DNA of 64,000 nucleotides from Streptomyces sp. YIM 130001 (GTDB taxonomy: Bacteria > Actinomycetota > Actinomycetes > Streptomycetales > Streptomycetaceae). Shown here piece after piece: positions 57,479 to 64,000 of the stretch; within the stretch, counting starts at the first letter, position 1; every line of letters begins with the position of its first letter. The translations under genes were made by a program, and so were the position numbers. The notes under the pieces were generated by a model, which was not told the origin of the DNA, did not search any database, and saw only the letters and a list, made by a program, of their open reading frames with translations. The stretch spans positions 186,001-250,000 of the forward strand of contig NZ_KZ984549.1 of NCBI RefSeq assembly GCF_003574445.1, written 5' to 3'.

Positions 57479-57514
57479 CCCGGGACGTGCCGCAGGGAAG
57501 AAGGCCGACAGCAG

Positions 57515-58360
57515 ATGGAGACGCAGCCGCCGGGGGCGGTACTCAAACGCGAGCGGGTCCGCGAGGTGATCCTCGAACTCGTCGAGTCACGCAGCCCAGG
57601 TGACGCCATTCCCTCCGAGCGCGCGCTCTGCGCCCGACTGGGCGTCTCCCGGCCGACCTTGAGGGCCGCGGTCGACGATCTGGTCGCTTCGGGGGTACTC
57701 ATCAGGGAGCACGGCCGCGGCATGTTCGTGGCCCCGGAGAAGATCACCCAGGAGCTGGTGTCCGACCGCCACACACTCACCGCTCCGCCGGCGACCGGCA
57801 CTTGGTCCAGCCGGCTCCTGGAGTTCGCCACCGTCCAGGCAGGCGCCCGGGTGGGCCGCAAGCTGCGCCTGTCCCCCGCGGCCGACATGGTGTACGTGGC
57901 GCGACTCCGACTGGTCGACGGGGCGCCCATGGCGATCGAGCACCTGCACATCCCGGCGTCGATCGTCCCCGGCCTGACAGCCGAGGAGTTGGAGAGCGGC
58001 GACCTCTACGATCATCTGCGCGAGCATCACCAGATCCGGGTGCGGGAGGCGGTGCAGGCCATCGAGCCGACCGTGGTGACCGAGGCGGAGGCCGAGCTCC
58101 TCGACGTCCCGGCCCTCTCGCCGGCGCTGCTCTTCGACCGTCTGACCACCGACACCGAGGGCCGCCCCGTGGAGTACGTCCACTCCCTGTACCGCGGCGA
58201 CCGCTATCGGATCGTGTCCCGGCTGACGCTCGGCCCGGACCCCGGCACGGCGGTCCCACCTGCCCGGGACGGCCACCATCCGGGCATTCCACCGGGCGAC
58301 CTCACCCATCGCGACCCGATCACCTCATCCACGACGGGCGACGTACAGACGGAGCGCTGA
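57515..58360 (+). CDS. GntR-family (HutC/DasR-like) transcriptional regulator
   Basis: The 281-residue protein has a GntR winged helix (about 10-75; REVILELVESRSPGDAIPSERALCARLGVSRPTLRAAVDDLVASGVLIREHGRGMFV) and a UTRA effector domain (about 80-240; VGRKLRLSPAADMVYVARLRLVDGAPMAIEHLHIPASIVPGLTAEELESGDLYDHLREHH, then VEYVHSLYRGDRYRIVSRL). The UTRA end YVHSLYRGDRY matches DasR-type GlcNAc-6-phosphate or sugar-phosphate sensors. A proline-rich tail (GTAVPPARDGHHPGIPPGD) follows. The ATG at 57515 has GGAAGAAGG upstream. It probably represses the divergent sugar operon; whether it is DasR itself is not clear and a paralogue is likelier. Confidence 0.87.
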   Translation: METQPPGAVLKRERVREVILELVESRSPGDAIPSERALCARLGVSRPTLRAAVDDLVASGVLIREHGRGMFVAPEKITQELVSDRHTLTAPPATGTWSSRLLEFATVQAGARVGRKLRLSPAADMVYVARLRLVDGAPMAIEHLHIPASIVPGLTAEELESGDLYDHLREHHQIRVREAVQAIEPTVVTEAEAELLDVPALSPALLFDRLTTDTEGRPVEYVHSLYRGDRYRIVSRLTLGPDPGTAVPPARDGHHPGIPPGDLTHRDPITSSTTGDVQTER

Positions 58361-58380
58361 GGCCACGCCGGCGGGTGGCC
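58361..58380. terminator. Weak convergent hairpin after GntR
   Basis: GGCCAC (58361-58366) and GTGGCC (58375-58380) flank an 8-base loop directly after the GntR stop codon, between convergent genes. Its arms are short. Confidence 0.35.
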
Positions 58381-58446
58381 GCAGCCCACCTGGCCGATCG
58401 ACCGACGTAAATGCCCGACATACCGCCGCATACACCTGACGCGACG

Positions 58447-59283
58447 TCAAAGCTGCTCCAGCCGGAACAGGTTGAACCGATAGGCCTCGATGTCCCTCAG
58501 ACGGACAGCTCCCATGGCACGCACGAGCAGGCGATAGCGCAGCGGCAGCGAGCGGCGCAGTGCGGCAGGCAGTCGAGCGAGGGTGCGGCTCTCGGCGAGG
58601 CGCAGGCCCGGTACCCAGGTCTCCATGTCCCGGGGATCCGCGCAGGACCAGCGGATGCGGGCCTCCATGTCCCCCAGCACATCGTGCCGGTCCTGGCGTT
58701 CGACCATCCAGGGTGCGGAGGTCTCCAGCGCGACGGTGGCCCCGGGCAGGCGTTCGTCGATGAGCCGGAACACCGACTCGACGTCCTCCTCCGGCAGGTA
58801 GATCAGTACCGCTTCGGCGAGCACGAGATACGGGCCGGGGCTGTCCGCGACGGTGTCGGCCCAGGAGGGGTCGGTGACCGATACCGGCAGCATCCGGCGC
58901 CGCTCGGTGTCCTCGAAGTACCTGCGGCGCAGTGCGATCACGTCGGGCAGGTCCAGGTCGAACCAGTGGACGCTCCCGTTGTCCAGGCGGTCGAAGCGCG
59001 TATTGAGTCCGGTGCCGAGCTCGACGACCGTGCCCGACGGATGCCGCCGCAGAAAGTCCTCGGCCCATACGTCGAACAGCAGGGTCCGGAGAGTAGCTCC
59101 CAGCAGGCTCTTCGCACCGTCGAAGCGCGAGAAGTCGTAGTCGATCCCGTCGACCATCCGCACCGCCTGCGGGTCGTCGATCATCCCGTGCCGTTTGCGG
59201 GTCTGCACCGCTCGGCCGTACAGCGGAATCAGCAACGTCTCCTGGACCGCGCCGAGTTCGGGCTTGCGTTTGGGCTGAGTCAT
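58447..59283 (-). CDS. LCMT-family (TcmP-like) SAM-dependent methyltransferase
   Basis: The 278-residue protein is a leucine-carboxyl-methyltransferase-like enzyme. Motif I is VVELGTGLNTRFDRLD. WFDLDLPDVIALRRRYFEDTERR follows in motif II, and LVLAEAVLIYLPEEDVESVFRLIDERLPGATVALETSAPW holds motifs IV-V. Streptomyces TcmP/polyketide O-methyltransferases and PPM-type carboxyl methyltransferases belong here, so a small metabolite or siderophore precursor is a likely substrate. ATG 59283 follows GGGAGAGG. An iron box 57-75 bases upstream predicts iron-repressed expression. Confidence 0.85.
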   Translation of the reverse strand: MTQPKRKPELGAVQETLLIPLYGRAVQTRKRHGMIDDPQAVRMVDGIDYDFSRFDGAKSLLGATLRTLLFDVWAEDFLRRHPSGTVVELGTGLNTRFDRLDNGSVHWFDLDLPDVIALRRRYFEDTERRRMLPVSVTDPSWADTVADSPGPYLVLAEAVLIYLPEEDVESVFRLIDERLPGATVALETSAPWMVERQDRHDVLGDMEARIRWSCADPRDMETWVPGLRLAESRTLARLPAALRRSLPLRYRLLVRAMGAVRLRDIEAYRFNLFRLEQL

Positions 59284-59339
59284 CGGGCTCACCTCTCCCA
59301 TCATCCGCTGCCTGCGCGGTACCGACCCGGGAAGCCAGA

Positions 59340-59358
59340 GTAAGTAAGGCTACCCTAA
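59340..59358. promoter_or_regulatory. Iron box (DmdR/IdeR-type operator)
   Basis: GTAAGTAAGGCTACCCTAA matches the consensus TTAGGTTAGGCTAACCTAA at 15 of 19 positions. It lies between the methyltransferase start (59283, minus) and a plus-strand ORF with a strong ribosome site (59382), so it may regulate both. Confidence 0.75.
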
Positions 59359-59381
59359 GTAGACCTTGGAGGGAGGTGCTC

Positions 59382-59684
59382 ATGCCGACTGTGCCGTGGG
59401 GTCCGTCGGCCGCCCTGAGTCTCGAGGAGGCGGGCCACGGCGGATTCCGGTACGGCGGCCGAGGAGGTCGCCGGGGCGGGGGGATGCTCGCCCCGGGGCA
59501 GCGACGAGCCCGCACCCTACGAGCCGTACGCGCTCAGCACCCGCCGGGCCACCAGCTTCACGTCCGCGTCGAGTTGGGACTTGGTCGGGTGGTTCCAGCG
59601 CTGGTAGTCGACGTACACCACCAGGTTGCCCTCGCGGGCGACGAGTGTGTGGTTGCGGTTCATGTTCGCCTTGTGCCGGAATGA
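59382..59684 (+). CDS. Iron-box-linked small ORF of unknown function
   Basis: The start ATG 59382 has GGAGGGAGG six bases upstream, one of the best ribosome sites in the window. The peptide begins MPTVPWGPSAALSLEEAGHG, then a Gly/Arg-rich stretch (about 22-34). The first 45 codons keep strong G/C third-position bias, but the frame then overlaps the 3' end of the minus-strand propeller gene and stops at 59684. The true product may be shorter or the gene truncated. A ribosomally made peptide divergent from a methyltransferase is possible but speculative. Confidence 0.35.
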   Translation: MPTVPWGPSAALSLEEAGHGGFRYGGRGGRRGGGMLAPGQRRARTLRAVRAQHPPGHQLHVRVELGLGRVVPALVVDVHHQVALAGDECVVAVHVRLVPE

Positions 59685-61952
59685 GTCGCGTTCGAGGCGG
59701 GCCTCGTCGCCGAAGCCGGACAGTTCGCCGCCGTCCGCCGAGGTGACGACCTCCTCGGCCTGTTTCGCCGCGCTCCGGCCGGTCAGCGGGGAGTCAGGCA
59801 GGGCCTTGACCCGTACGGTCAGATGCGGTGTCGGATCCGCGTCGGATTCCCAGTCGCACCCGGTGACGCGCCCGTCGGCCCCTCCCCTGGGTGTGGTGTC
59901 CTGCGCCTTGGCACCCGGCACAAGGCCGGCAGCCTCGGAACGCAGCCTGGAACAGAGGGGCTTGGCTTCGGTGATCTTTCCCCCCGTGGGCTCCGCCAGG
60001 GCCCTCTCGGACGCGGGCACCTCGGCCCCGAGCTGCTCGAGCACGTCGGCCAGCGCCGTCCGCGCCGCCGCCTCCACCCGGTGCTGCGGAGGCACTTCAC
60101 CCCACAAGCCGCTCGACAGCGCCTCCGTCCTCGCCTTCACCCGGACCGTCACATTGCGGTGGCGGGCCAGGAGGTCGGCGCTTTGCCAAGTGCCCCGAGC
60201 CGAGTCATTCGCAGTCGACTTCGCCTCGTCCCCCAGGCCGTCGAGGGGGTGCGCGTCCGCCAGGACCTTCTCGTCCTCGTCCTCGTTCTCGATCTTTCCT
60301 CGACCGGCGTCGCGGAACGCCTTCTTCGCCACCGTGACCGCCGGCGTCGGCTTGCGCGAACCGGTGGGCGTCGCACTGTCGGACTCCTCCTCCCCGCCGG
60401 GCTGGTGCGCGGTCACGGTCACCGACAGCTCCCGTTCCGCGTGCCGGGGCGCGTCCCGCTCCTCCCAGGCGCAGTCGGCGGGCGGCGGCATCCCCTCGCG
60501 GTACACGCGCATCGACTTCTGCGCCGTCGGCGACACCGCCTCGCACGCGTTGGCCGCCGCGTCCGGACGCACGTCACCCTTGCGCCAGCCGTGCTTCTTC
60601 AGCGGCGGGTCACCCGCCACCGGAATCGGCTCGGCACCGTATCGCCGGGTGTCCCCGCCGGAGTCCGGCAGAGGGTACGCGACGACGCTGCCCCCGGACT
60701 CGCCCGAGCGCCGCAGGTAGATCCGGTCGTCGTCCCAGCCCACGAACAGCTGTGGCTGTGCGCCGATCTCCGCGATCCGCCCGATGGTGCGTTCCTCGCC
60801 GTCCTGTATCCCGTACGTCATCAGCCACGTGACCGGGAGCCCCTTGGGGCCCTTCACCTGGCGTACGGCCAGCAGCTTGTCCTTCCAGACGCCGAGGACG
60901 CTCCCGCTGTCCTGACGCTTCTTCCAGCGCACCTTGCCGGTGTCCAGGTCGTAGGCGTACAGCGCCGGGTCCCGGAAGTAGCCCATCACCAGCGTGTCCC
61001 CCTGGGCGAACGGGCCCACCTTCGCGCTACCGCTGCCACTGGAGAATCGCTTGAGCTGCTTGCCGATGGTGCGGACGGGCTTGCCCGCCGAGTCGTACGT
61101 CTGGATGAGGCGGTGGCTCGCCCGGCTGACGTCCAGGACCACCGGGTCGTCCGAGACGATGCCGTGCAGTTCGTCGCCCACGCGCTGCGCCTTCGTGCGC
61201 CAGACCGGTTTCTTGTCCGCTCCCTCGTACAGGGCGAAGTGGGCCGGGGCGCCTTCGGCGGCACGGATCCAGCCCGGGACCTTCTCCTTGGCGTTGCCCA
61301 CCGGGGCCTCACGGACGGCGAGATGGCGGCCGTTGTGGTCGACTTCGTGTGCGCAGGCCTTGTCGCTCTCGAGACGGGTTCCCAGTGAGGTGCCGTCCTG
61401 CGCCCGGAACTGCTTCACGCCGTAGCAATCGAGGGTGACGGTGAGCGCCTCGTCCCCGATGCTGATGTCGCTCTTTCCGTAGGAACCCTTCATCTTGCCG
61501 ACGTCCTTGGCCCACTCGACCTCGCCGTCCGCCAGGTCCACCGCGGCGGCGTAGCTGCAGTCGCCCTTCTTCTGCGCGGTGAGGAACAGCGCGCCGAGAC
61601 CGGACTTGCTGGGCTCGTCCGACATCCCGCAGACACCGCTCGTGCCCTCGGGCGCCTTCAACGTCCAGCGCTGCTTGCCCGAGCTCGTGTCGTACCCGTG
61701 GAGGTCATCCCCGTCGCGCACGGCGAGCGTGCCCTTGCCGATCCAGGCTGCGGCACCGCCGTCGGCGCCCGCCGCGTCGACCACGGCCCGCGCCTCCCAC
61801 GCCTTCTTCAGCTTCTTCGGCTGCATGACGCGGCGCGGCTTGTCCTTGCCGTCGTCGTCACCCCCGCCGGTGCAGGCCCCGCTCGCGAGCAGTGCGCCGA
61901 GCACCGCGACGGCCGTGGTCGCCCGCAGGCGCGTACGCACAGGTCGCCCCAT
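59517..61952 (-). CDS. PQQ-like beta-propeller lipoprotein with large C-terminal domain
   Basis: The 811-residue protein has a lipobox signal (VRTRLRATTAVAVLGALLASGAC, cysteine near residue 26). The N-terminal half (about 45-450) is a PQQ/outer-membrane-assembly-like propeller: repeated blades of the form D-hydrophobic-Gly-Tyr-Asp-x-x-Ser-Gly-Lys-x-x-W (GYDTSSGKQRWTLK, YDLDTGKVRWKK). The C-terminal half (about 470-811) is a charged region with two DUF3558-like segments, each with an NACEAV.. or PLCSRL.. cysteine and a DCxWE motif. ATG 61952 precedes the signal; the frame continues upstream without a ribosome site. It probably acts outside the membrane; partner unknown. Confidence 0.8.
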   Translation of the reverse strand: MGRPVRTRLRATTAVAVLGALLASGACTGGGDDDGKDKPRRVMQPKKLKKAWEARAVVDAAGADGGAAAWIGKGTLAVRDGDDLHGYDTSSGKQRWTLKAPEGTSGVCGMSDEPSKSGLGALFLTAQKKGDCSYAAAVDLADGEVEWAKDVGKMKGSYGKSDISIGDEALTVTLDCYGVKQFRAQDGTSLGTRLESDKACAHEVDHNGRHLAVREAPVGNAKEKVPGWIRAAEGAPAHFALYEGADKKPVWRTKAQRVGDELHGIVSDDPVVLDVSRASHRLIQTYDSAGKPVRTIGKQLKRFSSGSGSAKVGPFAQGDTLVMGYFRDPALYAYDLDTGKVRWKKRQDSGSVLGVWKDKLLAVRQVKGPKGLPVTWLMTYGIQDGEERTIGRIAEIGAQPQLFVGWDDDRIYLRRSGESGGSVVAYPLPDSGGDTRRYGAEPIPVAGDPPLKKHGWRKGDVRPDAAANACEAVSPTAQKSMRVYREGMPPPADCAWEERDAPRHAERELSVTVTAHQPGGEEESDSATPTGSRKPTPAVTVAKKAFRDAGRGKIENEDEDEKVLADAHPLDGLGDEAKSTANDSARGTWQSADLLARHRNVTVRVKARTEALSSGLWGEVPPQHRVEAAARTALADVLEQLGAEVPASERALAEPTGGKITEAKPLCSRLRSEAAGLVPGAKAQDTTPRGGADGRVTGCDWESDADPTPHLTVRVKALPDSPLTGRSAAKQAEEVVTSADGGELSGFGDEARLERDSFRHKANMNRNHTLVAREGNLVVYVDYQRWNHPTKSQLDADVKLVARRVLSAYGS

Positions 61953-62037
61953 GAGTGGTATCCCCCGATTCCCCCTGGTCCTCGGGCCGAGCCTAGGCCG
62001 ACCGAGGCCACCGCCGTCAACCTGGGACCTCCGAGGG

Positions 62038-62955
62038 TCACGGGTGCGGGCAGGTGTGCTCGGTGGCGAGGAGTCCGGTGCCGTCGGGCTCGGGGGGCGG
62101 ACACAGGACTCGGCCGGCCGCGCGGTCGTCGTCGACGAAGCGCTTGAACCAGGCGACGGTCTGCTCCGCGACGAGGGCACCAGGGGTGTTGGTCACGAAG
62201 TGGTCGCCGTCCAGCGAGAGATACGCCTTCTCGGCGGATCGCGTGCCGCGGTACATGGGTTCGGCGTGGTCGGTGACCGGGGCGACCTCGTCCTGCTCAC
62301 CGCCGATGACCAGGGCGGGAGCGCGGACCCGTGCCCAGTCGTACGCGCCGTCGTAGTACGGGGTGAGTGCCACGGCGGCGCGGATCTCGCGGTGCTCGGC
62401 GGCGGCCACGAGGGCTCCGCCGCCGCCCGCGGAGTGGCCGAGTACGCCGAGCCGTCGAGGGTCGGCTCGGTCGGCGGCGGCGCTGTCCTGGGCGGCGTAG
62501 TCGAGTGCGGACCGGAGTTGGCCGGCGCGCTCGTCGGCGGTGTCGTCGGTGGCGCGGGTGTTGAGGGTGATCGTCACGAAGCCGTGTGAGGCGAGGAGTT
62601 CACCGAACCAGGCGACCATCGATTCGTCGGCGCCGAGTCCGGGTGAGGCGGCGATGACGCCGTGGCGGCCGGTGGTGTCCGCGGTGGGGGCGGGGCCGCC
62701 CGCCGGGTAGTGGAGCGTGCCGCCGCCGAAGTCGCCGTCCACGGCGTCGGACCCGAAGCTGTCGGTGCGGACCTCGTACGGGCCGTAGTGCTTGTCGCCG
62801 AGTTGGCGCTCGACCGGCTCGGGCGGCCTCGGCCGGCTGCCCGAGCCGTCCCGCTCCTGCGCGGGCCCGCCGCAGGCGGCCGAGGCGAGGAGCAGGACGG
62901 CGGTGAGGAGAGGGCCGAGCCGCGGGCGAAGAGCCGGTGTGCGCGCTGGTTCCAC
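62038..62955 (-). CDS. Secreted cutinase/PET-hydrolase-fold lipoprotein (alpha/beta hydrolase)
   Basis: The 305-residue protein has a lipobox signal (LLTAVLLLASAACGGPAQ). The mature part follows the actinobacterial cutinase/polyester hydrolase pattern throughout: DFGGGTLHYPAGG, GVIAASPGLGADESMVAWFGELLASHGFVTITLNT, nucleophile GHSAGGGG (Ser175), ALVIGGEQDEVAPV (Asp222), KAYLSLDGDHFV (His252), VAWFKRFVDDD and a C-terminal LCPPP...TCPHP disulfide pair. In Thermobifida-type enzymes the substrate-binding residues are tyrosine in SPGYTGTE and tryptophan in TPWHLN; here these are leucine (SPGLGADE) and tyrosine (TPYYDGAY). It is therefore a cutinase-fold esterase with a different binding cleft. The GTG start at 62955 follows GAGGAGCCG. 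Confidence 0.88.
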   Translation of the reverse strand: MEPARTPALRPRLGPLLTAVLLLASAACGGPAQERDGSGSRPRPPEPVERQLGDKHYGPYEVRTDSFGSDAVDGDFGGGTLHYPAGGPAPTADTTGRHGVIAASPGLGADESMVAWFGELLASHGFVTITLNTRATDDTADERAGQLRSALDYAAQDSAAADRADPRRLGVLGHSAGGGGALVAAAEHREIRAAVALTPYYDGAYDWARVRAPALVIGGEQDEVAPVTDHAEPMYRGTRSAEKAYLSLDGDHFVTNTPGALVAEQTVAWFKRFVDDDRAAGRVLCPPPEPDGTGLLATEHTCPHP

Positions 62956-62977
62956 GGTCGCGGCTCCTCGCCTCGGT

Positions 62978-64000
62978 TCAGCTACCGAAGACAGTGTCCT
63001 GCTGATCGGGGATGACCGTGCCGTCCTCGCGCAGCACAGGACCGAGGGTGCCGTCCGGATGCGTGTACCCGGTCGTGGAGCAGGGGTACGCGCCGTCCTT
63101 GCGGGGCAGCGGCTCGATGAACATCGGGTTGACCAACCAGGCGCCGTCCGCGTTGTCGTAGCCGCGGCACATGACCTCGTTCTTGTTGCGGTTGAGGATG
63201 AGGTGCGCGTCGGTGGCGTCGCCGACGATCGTCACATCGGTGTCCGCGTCGCCCGCGCCGATCGCCGGACGCTTGTCGGCGGGCTGCTTCTTCCAGGCGT
63301 CGGGGCCGGTGATGCCGAAGGCCTTCTCGTTCAGCCAGCAACGCTTGCCGTCGATGTACGGCATGTCCTCACCCTTGCTGTCGGGCCGGCCGCCGCAGCC
63401 TTCCTGGGTGTAGGTGATGCGGCCCTGCTGGTCCAGGACGTTGCGGATGGCGATGGTGTGCTTGCGGTCGACGCCCACGCCGCCCGTCCAGGCGTTGGTG
63501 ACCGGGGTGGAGCCGGCGGAGTCGACCCAGACTTCGAATCCGGCGCGCTTCAGCGTCCGGATCAGGTCCTTGATCTGCGGGTTGTAGCGCGCGTAGGCGT
63601 GCAGAGTGTGGCTGCCGAGCTTCTGTGTGGCTCCCACGGGCGCGGCGAGCGCCTCGGCGCGGGACTTGCGGGCGTACGACCTCACCTCGGCCTCGGTGTG
63701 CCCGGCGAACAGCTGGGGCACCCAGGCGTACTCGGGCAGCGTGCGGCGGCTGTTCCAGTCGCCCTCGAAGGCGTCGTTGCCGTTCATCAGGGTGGCCTCG
63801 CTGCGGATGGAGAAGATCTCGTCCGTGCAGGCCGTGTTGGTGGAGGTGGGCAGCGGTGCACCGACGGGCACGTCCGTGCCGCAGGCCTCGGTAAGCGTGC
63901 GGTCGGCTTCCTCGGTCATCCACGGACTGGAGTCGGACCAGTTGGCCGGGCGCAGAATCTTGTCGTGCTTGAGGGCCCAGGCGATGGCCAGATCGGTGAT
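62978..64000 (-). CDS. HAD-like hydrolase (5' end outside window)
   Basis: The visible 341 residues run into the right edge, so the N-terminus and start codon are missing. The preserved part includes IKDLIRTLKRAGFEVWVDSAGSTPVTNAWTGGVGVDRKHTIAIRNVLDQQGRITYTQ, GITGPDAWKKQPADKRPAIGAGDADTDVTIVGDATDAHLILNRNKNEV, and a GYTHPDGTLG tail. The GAGDADTD and nearby lysine resemble motif III/IV of HAD-type phosphatases, and the first HAD aspartate motif would lie upstream. No homolog of known function was recognised. It lies 22 bases upstream of the cutinase-like gene on the same strand, and the two may form one transcript. Confidence 0.65.
   Translation of the reverse strand: MTDLAIAWALKHDKILRPANWSDSSPWMTEEADRTLTEACGTDVPVGAPLPTSTNTACTDEIFSIRSEATLMNGNDAFEGDWNSRRTLPEYAWVPQLFAGHTEAEVRSYARKSRAEALAAPVGATQKLGSHTLHAYARYNPQIKDLIRTLKRAGFEVWVDSAGSTPVTNAWTGGVGVDRKHTIAIRNVLDQQGRITYTQEGCGGRPDSKGEDMPYIDGKRCWLNEKAFGITGPDAWKKQPADKRPAIGAGDADTDVTIVGDATDAHLILNRNKNEVMCRGYDNADGAWLVNPMFIEPLPRKDGAYPCSTTGYTHPDGTLGPVLREDGTVIPDQQDTVFGS

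Overview
The window is high-GC DNA with strong G/C preference at third codon positions, frequent GTG starts, Tat and lipoprotein signals, divergent regulators and iron-box operators. This points to a Streptomyces or close relative. No rRNA, tRNA, insertion sequence, CRISPR array or phage gene was found. About 57 genes are arranged as metabolic, transport and regulatory modules.

1-13.2 kb: a TauE/SafE exporter (cut by the left edge), an EF-G paralogue, a Tat-exported M23 endopeptidase with two peptidoglycan-binding domains, an XRE regulator with a leaderless promoter, an NCS2 purine permease, an iron-box-controlled heterodimeric ABC transporter whose two halves have complementary degenerate sites, and ACC deaminase next to a GntR regulator with a perfect operator palindrome.

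13.5-24 kb: small stress and detoxification genes (SRPBCC, alpha/beta hydrolase, two DinB proteins, cupin, two small membrane proteins), a MoxR/RavA-type AAA ATPase with its VWA partner, and a TetR regulator followed by an AidB-like acyl-CoA dehydrogenase.

24-39 kb: an ABC-F ribosome-protection protein plus an APH-like kinase behind a leader peptide and attenuator; a TetR regulator; a winged-helix regulator with a truncated PPDK-like protein carrying a 51-bp tandem duplication; a histidine phosphatase; an ArsR/VOC pair with a perfect operator; a cysteine-desulfurase-like enzyme; and a four-gene family-5 ABC transporter operon behind a cobalamin riboswitch.

39-45 kb: molybdenum genes (Moco-domain protein, Mop-type regulator, ModA, a ModB-ModC fusion), the cobalamin enzyme CobF, a VOC protein and a small secreted I36-like protein.

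45-59 kb: carbohydrate use. One sugar ABC operon is followed by a secreted GH16 glucanase. A second, das-like operon (lipoprotein, two permeases, cytoplasmic GH20 hexosaminidase, secreted GH16) diverges from a DasR-like GntR regulator, with dre-like and repeated TGGTCAGG elements between them. No ATPase is encoded in either operon, so a shared MsiK-type ATPase elsewhere is inferred.

59-64 kb: an LCMT-family methyltransferase behind a second iron box, a large PQQ-propeller lipoprotein, a lipoprotein of the cutinase/PET-hydrolase fold with altered binding residues, and a HAD-like protein cut by the right edge.
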